This document shows, piece after piece, positions 1-4,974 of a stretch of 5,549 nucleotides of DNA. The stretch is taken from NCBI GenBank assembly GCA_903959355.1, contig CAJBWJ010000083.1:1-5549 (forward strand). The letters run 5' to 3'. The translations under genes were made by a program, and so were the position numbers. Under the pieces are notes generated by a model. It had not been told where the DNA came from. It was given only the letters and a program-made list of their open reading frames with translations, and searched no databases. Origin of the DNA: an uncultured bacterium. GTDB lineage: Bacteria > Patescibacteriota > Microgenomatia > UBA1400 > PJMF01. Each line of letters opens with the position of its first letter. The stretch's first letter is position 1.

Positions 1-521
1 AATTTGAGAAACAGCAATTTAATTATTTTGATTTAGTAAATAATTATTTAGAGAATCAAAAAATTAGTTTAAATACTAAAGAAAAATTTGATTTAATCAC
101 TGTTTTTGGTCTTAGCCATCACTTAGCTTCTTCGCAGTTAAGAAATGAACTGCTAAAAAGTCTAAAAAATAATTTAAGTGAAAATGGCGTAATCGTCATT
201 AGTAATTGGCAATTTGCTAACGAGCAAGAACGCTTTCAAAAAAATACAATTAATTGGCAAAAAATTATTGGAAATTCAAAAATAAATCTTTGGCAAAAAA
301 TTAAATTAATTTTCCTTTTAATTAATCTTGAGAAAAATGACTATTTAATTGATTGGCGCAAAGGAGAGAAGACAAATCAGGTTTTTCGCTACTGTCATCA
401 AATCGATGAAATAGAAATGATAAAAATCGCCAAAGAAAATAACTTAAAAATCATCAACAATTTTTTTGATGATGGAAAATCCAGCAAGCTTAATCAATAT
501 TTCATCTTTACTGCTCTTTGA
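1..521 (+). CDS. Class I SAM-dependent methyltransferase, Trm9/ALKBH8-like, C-terminal part (5' truncated)
   Basis: The frame is open from base 3 to a TGA at 519-521, giving 172 residues; the N-terminus with the SAM-binding glycine loop lies outside the window. Residues about 29-70 have the pattern of the central strands of a Rossmann methyltransferase: FDLITVFGLSHHL (acidic residue, then hydrophobic strand), a helix, then NGVIVISNWQF. Residues 115-170 match a C-terminal block I associate with Trm9/ALKBH8-type methyltransferases: WRKGEK, FRYCH, then an IAKENNLKII helix-strand and a DGKSSKLNQYF end. Family members methylate carboxymethylated wobble uridines in tRNA, or have related small-molecule or RNA substrates; the substrate here is inference. 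The protein should be cytosolic, with no membrane segment in the visible part. A tRNA-Gln with a U34 anticodon lies 101 bases downstream on the same strand but has its own promoter. I am fairly sure of the methyltransferase fold and less sure of the subfamily. Confidence 0.75.
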   Translation, partial: FEKQQFNYFDLVNNYLENQKISLNTKEKFDLITVFGLSHHLASSQLRNELLKSLKNNLSENGVIVISNWQFANEQERFQKNTINWQKIIGNSKINLWQKIKLIFLLINLEKNDYLIDWRKGEKTNQVFRYCHQIDEIEMIKIAKENNLKIINNFFDDGKSSKLNQYFIFTAL

Positions 522-563
522 AAAAAGGCCCTGAGAGATTATGCACAGCATCTTTCATACCAG

Positions 564-589
564 CTCCTTTTTGCTTTGCAAAAAAGGAG
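564..589. repeat. Inverted repeat (hairpin) overlapping the tRNA promoter
   Basis: CTCCTTTTTGC at 564-574 pairs with GCAAAAAAGGAG at 578-589 around a TTT loop, leaving one bulged A. It follows the methyltransferase stop by 42 bases, but no T-run follows it on either strand, so a canonical Rho-independent terminator is not supported. Its 3' arm contains the -35 element of the tRNA promoter. It may be a weak terminator, a processing site or an operator; the sequence does not decide. Confidence 0.45.
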
Positions 590-604
590 GGTCTGAAATA
601 TAAT
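576..604 (+). promoter_or_regulatory. Sigma70-type promoter for tRNA-Gln
   Basis: A perfect TATAAT lies at 599-604. A TTGCAA at 576-581 (four of six matches to TTGACA) sits exactly 17 bases upstream. The predicted transcription start is near 611, leaving a precursor leader of about 12 bases before the tRNA at 623. This is the only promoter in the window with both boxes at ideal spacing, which suits a stable RNA gene. Confidence 0.7.
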
Positions 605-622
605 GAAGACCTCTTAACAGAT

Positions 623-696
623 TGCCCGATCGTCTAATGGCAGGACAGAGGCCTTTGAAGCCTTCAATCATGGTTCGAATCCATGTCGGGCATCCA
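623..696 (+). tRNA. tRNA-Gln (anticodon UUG), CCA encoded
   Basis: A full cloverleaf can be drawn by hand. The acceptor stem TGCCCGA (623-629) pairs perfectly with TCGGGCA (686-692). The D arm runs 632-646, closing GTC with GAC. The anticodon stem GAGGC (648-652) pairs with GCCTT (660-664) with one G-T pair, around the loop CTTTGAA, whose anticodon TTG is at 655-657. The T arm is CATGG, TTCGAAT, CCATG (669-685). The discriminator base is T693 and CCA is encoded at 694-696. The first pair is U1-A72, usual for glutamine tRNAs. A run of six T at 697-702 directly follows CCA and may help end transcription. It decodes CAA and, by wobble, CAG. Amino acid identity is assigned from the anticodon. Confidence 0.95.
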
Positions 697-813
697 TTTT
701 TTCTTCTCAAGACAACGTCACTATAACAGCGGTACCCACAGTTGGATTGGAACTAAATAATTTTTTCTTGAAGCAATTTGATTATTTTACAAGTATTCTC
801 AATAAAATTAATT

Positions 814-822
814 TGATATACT
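814..822 (+). promoter_or_regulatory. Extended -10 promoter for the 856-2667 gene cluster
   Basis: TGATATACT is a TGN-extended -10 element with hexamer TATACT at 817-822 (five of six matches to TATAAT). No good -35 lies 16-18 bases upstream, which an extended -10 can tolerate. The predicted start is near 829, giving a 27-base leader that contains the SD of the first gene. The remaining 697-813 stretch shows no gene I can support. Confidence 0.5.
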
Positions 823-845
823 TGGGACTGAATATTTATAAACAT

Positions 846-851
846 AAAGGA
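846..851 (+). promoter_or_regulatory. Shine-Dalgarno site for the gene starting at 856
   Basis: AAAGGA ends four bases before the ATG at 856. It is the clearest SD in the window and supports that start. Most other genes here lack one. Confidence 0.55.
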
Positions 852-855
852 AAAA

Positions 856-1191
856 ATGATAGAAGAAAAAGATAACTTAGAAAAAGGTGATAGTCTTTCC
901 CAAATAAGAGTAATTTTTAAAGCATTGGATGATGATTTGAAAAATAGGATGAGTGAAATGATTGTTCCTCAAGCGAGTAAAGCGCTTGAATCTGTAAAAA
1001 GAGATCTAGAATTTATTTTAGAAGAAAAAAAGATAACTCAAACTGACCTAATAATAATTTCTGGATTTATTCCGCAACTCGTAAATGAGGTAGTTGAAAC
1101 TGGCAAATCAATTTTAAACCATGATAGTCTGTACAAATTGATGGTCTACGCCCGCCTATTACCACAGGGTCATTTTATGAGGGAGATATGA
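856..1191 (+). CDS. Small XRE-like helix-turn-helix protein
   Basis: This 111-residue, probably cytosolic protein has two parts. Residues 1-49 are charged and probably helical. Residues about 50-103 resemble the Cro/C1 (XRE) DNA-binding fold: a first helix LEFILEEKK, the hallmark ITQTDL of helix 2, then ISG, then a recognition-helix region ending in ETGK (canonically ERGK), and a last helix LYKLMVYARLLP. The turn-to-ETGK spacing looks one residue longer than the canonical pattern, so this is a divergent member. XRE proteins commonly act as repressors of their own operon or as antitoxins; that role is inference here. It is the first gene of the cluster, with its own extended -10 promoter and an SD. 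The stop TGA overlaps the ATG of a 14-codon frame that leads to the next gene. The HTH assignment is moderately sure; the regulatory target is unknown. Confidence 0.65.
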   Translation: MIEEKDNLEKGDSLSQIRVIFKALDDDLKNRMSEMIVPQASKALESVKRDLEFILEEKKITQTDLIIISGFIPQLVNEVVETGKSILNHDSLYKLMVYARLLPQGHFMREI

Positions 1192-1232
1192 TAAATATCA
1201 AATATTCAGCATTAATCTCATCTATTTTTTAA
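1188..1232 (+). CDS. Possible 14-codon coupling ORF
   Basis: An ATG at 1188 overlaps the preceding TGA as ATGA. The frame runs 14 codons (MINIKYSALISSIF) to a TAA at 1230-1232, one base before the ATG at 1234. A GGGAG lies two bases before its ATG, which is closer than a usual SD. The arrangement could let ribosomes finishing the upstream gene reach the SD-less gene at 1234. The peptide itself shows no family signal, and chance cannot be excluded in AT-rich sequence. Confidence 0.25.
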   Translation: MINIKYSALISSIF

Positions 1233-1233
1233 T

Positions 1234-1593
1234 ATGATCCAATCATCTGAAAATGTTGTGGAGACAGATAAAATTCAAAATGGAGAGCTTCAATTTAGAG
1301 GGTCTCAGGCATATGGATTTTACAATGGAATTCATTTAGTAATTATTCCAGCTCCACATGGAGGAACTGGATTTCACGTTTTTTTTACTGAAAACAATAA
1401 CGGAAAACCAGATTTTTCTAGAATTAAAGATAGTCTAGCAATTGATGGGAATCTTGATGATTTGCCAGAAATTGCTGATGCGTTTATGAGAAGATTAACT
1501 GGTGGAGTTCCAATATCAAATATTTTCAAAGACTTTCATGAGCAAAATAGAAAATCCATACAAGATGCTTATGAAAAGTATAAACAAGAATAA
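1234..1593 (+). CDS. Uncharacterised small protein, second gene of the cluster
   Basis: I do not recognise this 119-residue protein. It has no signal peptide, membrane segment or cysteine, so it should be cytosolic. After a polar N-terminus, residues 18-52 look like consecutive beta strands (GELQF, AYGFYNG, HLVIIPA, FHVFFTE) with a glycine- and histidine-rich turn PHGGTG at 41-46. Residues 75-119 look helical and charged, ending in KYKQE. The ATG at 1234 is the only usable start, because an in-frame TAA lies at 1213-1215. No SD precedes it, so translation probably depends on coupling from upstream. It lies 42 bases after the HTH gene and 24 bases before the next gene, on the same strand, which suggests co-transcription and a shared role. 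Codon use matches its neighbours. I am sure it is coding but cannot give a function. Confidence 0.7.
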   Translation: MIQSSENVVETDKIQNGELQFRGSQAYGFYNGIHLVIIPAPHGGTGFHVFFTENNNGKPDFSRIKDSLAIDGNLDDLPEIADAFMRRLTGGVPISNIFKDFHEQNRKSIQDAYEKYKQE

Positions 1594-1600
1594 TAATTAT

Positions 1601-1611
1601 TGGTATATATT
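1601..1611 (+). promoter_or_regulatory. Possible internal extended -10 element for the gene at 1618
   Basis: TGGTATATA at 1601-1609 has the TGN-TATA form of an extended -10. Read in the other register, TATATT at 1606-1611 lies exactly six bases before the ATG at 1618. Either register would start transcription at or very near the start codon. Such strings are common in AT-rich DNA, so this is suggestive only. Confidence 0.3.
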
Positions 1612-1617
1612 TAAATA

Positions 1618-1881
1618 ATGGAATTTTATATGGATGAAACAGTATCTATACATGAATTAGGCTCAGAAGAAAACCCTTTTTCTTTACAAACTAATATAAA
1701 CCAGGCTCTCAGAATCTTACAAGTAGAAGCTTCAAAGCTCAATGAAGACAAAATAATTTATTTTGAGTGGCAATTTGGTATCTATACGATGAATGCTGGT
1801 TGCCAAATTGAGCATAAATATGGAGCATCTCATGCTTTAGAAATGCTCAGAGAAGAAATGAAGGTGATTTTAGATAAATAA
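1618..1881 (+). CDS. Uncharacterised small acidic protein, third gene of the cluster
   Basis: I do not recognise this 87-residue protein. It is acidic and has no signal peptide or membrane segment. Residues 22-42 and 69-86 are likely helices (INQALRILQVEASKL; ASHALEMLREEMKVILDK). They flank a central strand pair, IIYFEWQFGIYTM (46-58) and CQIEHKYG (62-69), an arrangement compatible with a small alpha-beta-alpha fold. The single cysteine is C62. The start is uncertain: ATG 1618 has no SD but a -10-like element six to eight bases away, while ATG 1630 has GGAA six bases upstream; the difference is four residues. It lies 24 bases after the previous gene and only 6 bases before the hydrolase, so these genes are probably co-transcribed. 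Function cannot be given from the sequence. Confidence 0.65.
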   Translation: MEFYMDETVSIHELGSEENPFSLQTNINQALRILQVEASKLNEDKIIYFEWQFGIYTMNAGCQIEHKYGASHALEMLREEMKVILDK

Positions 1882-1887
1882 CTAAAC

Positions 1888-2667
1888 ATGATAAAAATCA
1901 AAAATAGAAAAAATAAAAACCTTGCCATTTGGGTAGAGAACGAGCAAGGAAAAAATGGGCTTGTTTTCATTGCTCATGGATTAAGCAGCACGCATCTCCA
2001 CGAACATATCCAAAAATATGCTGAAGCATTTTTAGAAAATGATTACATTGTTGTTCGTCATGATGCCACCAATTCATTAGGTCAAAGTGATGGAGAATTA
2101 GAAGATGCCTCACTAACCAGCTATTATGAAGATTTTGAAGACATGATTGCTTGGGCCAGTTCACAATCTTGGTACAAAGAACCATTTGTGGTTGCAGGAC
2201 ATAGTTTAGGCGGTGCATGCAATCTCATGTTTGCTTACAAATATCCAGAAAAAATAAAGGCTTTAGCTCCAACCTCTGCTTTTCTAAACGGCGACATAAC
2301 TTTAAAAGCATATGGCGAGGAAGCTATGAAAAAGTGGGAAAAAGATGGCTATAGATTAGAAGAGAGTAAGTCTAGACCAGGTGTAATTAAAAAATTTAAT
2401 TGGTCACTAGCTCTTGATTTAAAAAAATATCATTTATTAGAAAAAGCTAATCTAATCAAAGCTCCAACCTTACTAATTGTTGGAGAAAAAGACATTCTCA
2501 CACCACTTCCGTCTCAACAAGACTTATACAGCAAGATATCTTCAACCAAAAAAGAACTACATATCATCAAAGGTTCTGAGCATACTTATATGGCAAAAGA
2601 GCATTTAGATGAAGTAAAAAATATACTTGTGGAGTGGATAAAAAAAGTTCTTATTGATGGCACATGA
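1888..2667 (+). CDS. Alpha/beta hydrolase (esterase/acyl hydrolase-like), cytosolic
   Basis: This 259-residue protein is a full-length single-domain alpha/beta hydrolase. The visible hallmarks are the oxyanion-hole AHG at 29-31, the nucleophile elbow GHSLGG with Ser106, the acid residue Asp202 in GEKDILTP, and the catalytic His232 in GSEHTY, giving an intact Ser-Asp-His triad. A lid or cap segment lies at about 133-178. The stretch GQSDGELEDASLTSYYEDF after the second strand resembles Est1E/cinnamoyl-esterase-like and prolyl-oligopeptidase-like hydrolases. It should cleave an ester, thioester or amide in the cytosol, as there is no signal peptide; the substrate is unknown. It starts 6 bases after the preceding gene with no SD of its own, so it is probably read on the same message. 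It is the last gene of the plus-strand cluster and converges on a minus-strand gene across only 17 bases. No terminator hairpin is visible between them. Confidence 0.88.
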   Translation: MIKIKNRKNKNLAIWVENEQGKNGLVFIAHGLSSTHLHEHIQKYAEAFLENDYIVVRHDATNSLGQSDGELEDASLTSYYEDFEDMIAWASSQSWYKEPFVVAGHSLGGACNLMFAYKYPEKIKALAPTSAFLNGDITLKAYGEEAMKKWEKDGYRLEESKSRPGVIKKFNWSLALDLKKYHLLEKANLIKAPTLLIVGEKDILTPLPSQQDLYSKISSTKKELHIIKGSEHTYMAKEHLDEVKNILVEWIKKVLIDGT

Positions 2668-2684
2668 ATCACACTAATAATATT

Positions 2685-3452
2685 TTATTTCTTTGTTAAA
2701 TCGTGTAATTTTTCCCAAATTTTTGGAAAGTTTGTTTGAATAATTTTAATAAAATTACCTGCATTTTTATTTGATTTCAATTCAACTGCTATTTTTCTAA
2801 TTCTTTTTAGGAAATGCTCTAGCTCAAACCTTTTCTGCAGCGCCAACAATGGAGTCAAATCATTCTTATTAATTTTTTGTGTCATCAAATTCTTTTCTTT
2901 TATTGCGGAACTCAAATCTTTAACTCTTTTTTGCATTTTTGGAGAATACTTTCGATTATAAACAGAGAGTAAGGCTAAGTAAGTTAAGGGGTGAAGTGTT
3001 GGAATATCTAATTGGCCAATTTTAAAAACTAATGGTTCGAAAACCTTAGGATCAATTTTTAAATGCAAATTTTTATATTCTACAAAAGGAACATTATCTG
3101 CAAAAACTACATGTGCACCAAAAAGCATTTTTGAGTCGATGAGTGGCATGTCATCTTTTAGTCCAAGAGAAATTTTTTGATGAAAAAGGTTTCTTTGTTC
3201 TTCATTTCCCATTACATACACGTCTAGGTCAATTTTCCTATCTTCGTCCATAGGTTGCCAAGAAACTCCGCAAGATATTGCAACTCCCAAACTGCCAATG
3301 ATGGCATATGCAATCCCAATCTCAGCAGAGACTGATTCAATTAAATTCAAAGCTTCTTGCCAGTTTTGTGGCAAATCAACAATATTTTCTAGATCAATAT
3401 TCTGTTCTCTTTCAGAATCATTTTCTTCACCTATGAGTTCGGATGAAACCAT
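2685..3452 (-). CDS. Nucleotidyltransferase-fold protein, AbiEii/MNT-like
   Basis: From the ATG at 3452 this is a 255-residue cytosolic protein. Residues about 48-82 carry the core of the polymerase-beta-type nucleotidyltransferase fold: YAIIGSLGVAISCG with the GS pair at 53-54, then KIDLDVYV with carboxylates Asp75 and Asp77. A third acidic candidate is Asp134 in LKIDPKVF. Next comes IPTLHPLTYLALL and a basic helix ending RVKDL (176-180), as in AbiEii/MNT-like proteins. The C-terminal quarter is helical and basic. Such proteins transfer nucleotides to RNA or proteins, and many are toxins of toxin-antitoxin or abortive-infection pairs; neither substrate nor toxicity is shown here. A TTG at 3500 would add 16 residues, but a TATAAT six bases upstream of 3452 favours the shorter form. 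No obvious antitoxin neighbours it. The fold call is fairly good; the subfamily is not. Confidence 0.68.
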   Translation of the reverse strand: MVSSELIGEENDSEREQNIDLENIVDLPQNWQEALNLIESVSAEIGIAYAIIGSLGVAISCGVSWQPMDEDRKIDLDVYVMGNEEQRNLFHQKISLGLKDDMPLIDSKMLFGAHVVFADNVPFVEYKNLHLKIDPKVFEPLVFKIGQLDIPTLHPLTYLALLSVYNRKYSPKMQKRVKDLSSAIKEKNLMTQKINKNDLTPLLALQKRFELEHFLKRIRKIAVELKSNKNAGNFIKIIQTNFPKIWEKLHDLTKK

Positions 3453-3458
3453 AAAATC

Positions 3459-3466
3459 ATTATACC
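3459..3466 (-). promoter_or_regulatory. Promoter of the nucleotidyltransferase gene (leaderless)
   Basis: On the minus strand GGTATAAT reads from 3466 to 3459, a perfect -10 hexamer. Six bases separate it from the ATG at 3452, so the predicted transcript begins at the A of the start codon. No convincing -35 occurs at 16-18 bases. This site decides the start codon, since it lies inside any longer reading frame begun at the TTG at 3500. Confidence 0.5.
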
Positions 3467-3503
3467 TGAGAAGTAAAATAAGTAACTTCAAAAAGTTCAA
3501 AAA

Positions 3504-3623
3504 CTAATCAGTGAACTTCATTGTCTGTAACATTTTTTCACAAGTTTCAATATTTGTTTTCATCCAGTTATGCACGTAGAGTAGAGAGCAGGCTTTGCCA
3601 TTTATTGGCTTTATTTTAGGCAT
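3504..3623 (-). CDS. Possible small protein or gene remnant (doubtful)
   Basis: The minus strand is open from 3707 to a TAG at 3504-3506. From the ATG at 3623 it encodes 39 residues (beginning MPKIKPINGK, ending QTMKFTD); a GTG at 3662 would give 52. The composition is protein-like (Trp, Cys, charged and aromatic residues) and the base composition is less AT-rich than the flanks. No family is recognised. The plus strand over 3585-3698 is also open in the codon-aligned frame and ends in SINGEYNWRR, so the coding strand is uncertain. It may be a small gene, a decayed gene, or chance. The rest of the 3453-3727 interval holds T-rich runs after the stop at 3728 and nothing else I can support. Confidence 0.25.
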   Translation of the reverse strand: MPKIKPINGKACSLLYVHNWMKTNIETCEKMLQTMKFTD

Positions 3624-3727
3624 GAAATTCCAAAGAGAGCCATTGATGATCGAGATCAGCACATGTCTATAAATGGTGAATACAATTGGCGAAGATAAAA
3701 AAATACATTATCAAAAAAATTCTCAAA

Positions 3728-4894
3728 TCAAATCTTTTTTGCTGAATCAATAACCTTTTGATTTTCTTTTGAAGCGGTATTGTTTAGTAAAGTAATAAAT
3801 TTCCCTTTATTTTCTATAATAGTGATATCTGCCATTCTCGTAGAATACTCACTTTCATAAGCAACTTTACTATCCCAAACCTCAATAATAATGTCATAAG
3901 CCTGACCACCGGTGTAAATTAAGGCAACACCATGAGGATAAGCAGAGAGGTCATCTTTGCTCGTTAATATGCGATAAGGAGCCTCATAGGTCAATTGAAA
4001 CCCGAGAGTCTCATTTTTATAAATTAAGCCACTGACTGAGGCTGAAGGTGAAATTGGAGCTGCACTTATAGAAGCGTTATTTGGTTTAGTTAGCTCAATA
4101 GTTTTTACAATTTCATCAAAAGTGTTGTACCATTTTTGAGCCATACCTGAGCCCTTATTTTTCTGCAATAAGCCGTCAAATTCGGCAACTTTATCATGAT
4201 CCCAAACTAAATCTAAACCACAGTTGGACTCATCCACTTTAAAAAAGCTTGGCATTTCCTGAACAATTTTCTTTTCAGGTCCATTTAGAATGAAGCTCAC
4301 TCGATAATCTCCTGGATAAAAAGTCAACTTTCGTGAAAAGAACAAACTACAAACCTCAAATCTAGAGTATTCTGTCGAAGTGCTACCCGTCAGTGAACCT
4401 ATTTTCACTGGATTAGTTACTTCGCCCTTAGCTAAGTTTTCTTTTTCAAGCAAAGCATCTTTGCGTCCCATTAGTGATGGAAGATCTTCTGGAATATCAG
4501 CTAATTTCACTGCCGCAACTGACATTGATATTCCATCTATATTTTTTAACTCACCATTGTTAACTGAAACTAAATCTGCTGGATATTTAAATGAAAAGCC
4601 AGCTTCTTTATCACTGTAAATTGCCCATGTAGTAGTGTCTACAGAAGTCGCTATGCTTGGAGCTGGAGTTGGACTATTTTTTATGGCTGACTCAGGCTCA
4701 ATTGATTTAAGATTATTGCTGATTTTAGACTGTCTCAGTAGAAAAAAAACAGCACCAGCTAGCGCAAGAACAAGAACAATTAATAGAGCAATAATTAATT
4801 TAGTATAGCTAGGTTTTAGTTCTGGCTTTGGCTTGATCACTTCGCCAATTTCTTCAATTAATTCTTTGGTTTCTGGGATGATGTTATTTTCCAT
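3728..4894 (-). CDS. Single-pass membrane protein with two PsbP-like modules
   Basis: This 388-residue protein has an acidic cytosolic N-terminus (1-29), a strongly hydrophobic helix at about 33-53 followed by Arg54, and then a large region predicted outside the membrane. A Ser/Pro/Thr/Ala-rich linker (about 65-88) leads to a first module beginning IYSDKEAGFSFKYPADL (92-108). This pattern, a strand with GF followed by a YP step, is typical of PsbP-like domains found on bacterial surface proteins. A second linker (270-288, rich in Asn, Ser, Pro, Ala) leads to a second, shorter module with a matching opening, IYKNETLGFQLTYEAPYRIL (291-310). Cys182 and Cys225, both in the first module, could form a disulfide. 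A surface or envelope role is likely but no enzymatic function can be given. There is no lipobox; the anchor is an uncleaved signal-anchor type helix. It is transcribed divergently from the gene at 4975. Confidence 0.75.
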   Translation of the reverse strand: MENNIIPETKELIEEIGEVIKPKPELKPSYTKLIIALLIVLVLALAGAVFFLLRQSKISNNLKSIEPESAIKNSPTPAPSIATSVDTTTWAIYSDKEAGFSFKYPADLVSVNNGELKNIDGISMSVAAVKLADIPEDLPSLMGRKDALLEKENLAKGEVTNPVKIGSLTGSTSTEYSRFEVCSLFFSRKLTFYPGDYRVSFILNGPEKKIVQEMPSFFKVDESNCGLDLVWDHDKVAEFDGLLQKNKGSGMAQKWYNTFDEIVKTIELTKPNNASISAAPISPSASVSGLIYKNETLGFQLTYEAPYRILTSKDDLSAYPHGVALIYTGGQAYDIIIEVWDSKVAYESEYSTRMADITIIENKGKFITLLNNTASKENQKVIDSAKKI

Positions 4895-4900
4895 ATTTAA

Positions 4901-4909
4901 ATATTACCC
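4901..4909 (-). promoter_or_regulatory. Possible leaderless promoter of the PsbP-like protein gene
   Basis: On the minus strand GGGTAATAT reads from 4909 to 4901. The hexamer TAATAT (four of six to consensus) lies exactly six bases before the ATG at 4894. There is no SD at normal distance; the only purine run, AGGG, is 12 bases away. The 80-bp divergent region 4895-4974 therefore probably serves both flanking genes. Confidence 0.35.
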
Positions 4910-4958
4910 TAAATGAGAATTAATAAACAGCATCCAACAATATTAAATAAAAAAAGCA

Positions 4959-4966
4959 GGTATACT
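4959..4966 (+). promoter_or_regulatory. GGTATACT promoter of the gene at 4975
   Basis: TATACT at 4961-4966, preceded by AGG, lies eight bases before the ATG at 4975, so transcription should begin within about two bases of the start codon. No SD is present. The nonamer AGGTATACT recurs identically at 5299-5307 with the same distance to the next ATG. Confidence 0.5.
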
Positions 4967-4974
4967 AATTACTA

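Noticed and set aside
531..536. CTGAGA after the methyltransferase, reminiscent of the conserved TPP riboswitch motif.
   Set aside because: The remaining conserved TPP elements are absent and no thiamine gene follows.
696..769. Direct repeat ATTTTTTCTT at 696-705 and 760-769 beside the tRNA 3' end, suggestive of an attachment-site duplication.
   Set aside because: Only ten low-complexity bases are shared and no tRNA 3' sequence is duplicated; no integrase or element lies between.
707..781. Minus-strand open frame of 24 codons reading like a protein C-terminus (ends GTAVIVTLS).
   Set aside because: No start codon, very short, and no supporting context; treated as chance, though a gene remnant cannot be excluded.
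1967..2218. Minus-strand open frame opposite the alpha/beta hydrolase.
   Set aside because: It lies wholly inside a well-supported enzyme gene, and its translation is rich in His, Cys and Trp without family signal.
2668..2684. Search for a bidirectional terminator between the converging genes.
   Set aside because: The 17-base gap has T-rich sequence but no stem.
3298..3507. Plus-strand open frame opposite the nucleotidyltransferase N-terminal half.
   Set aside because: It is antisense to a supported gene and has low-complexity Ser/Lys/Phe composition.
3708..3727. T-runs downstream of the PsbP-like gene on the minus strand as a terminator.
   Set aside because: No GC-containing stem precedes the T-runs; not enough for a Rho-independent terminator.
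4380..4619. Plus-strand open frame opposite the PsbP-like protein gene.
   Set aside because: Antisense shadow with Ser-rich composition and no start signals.
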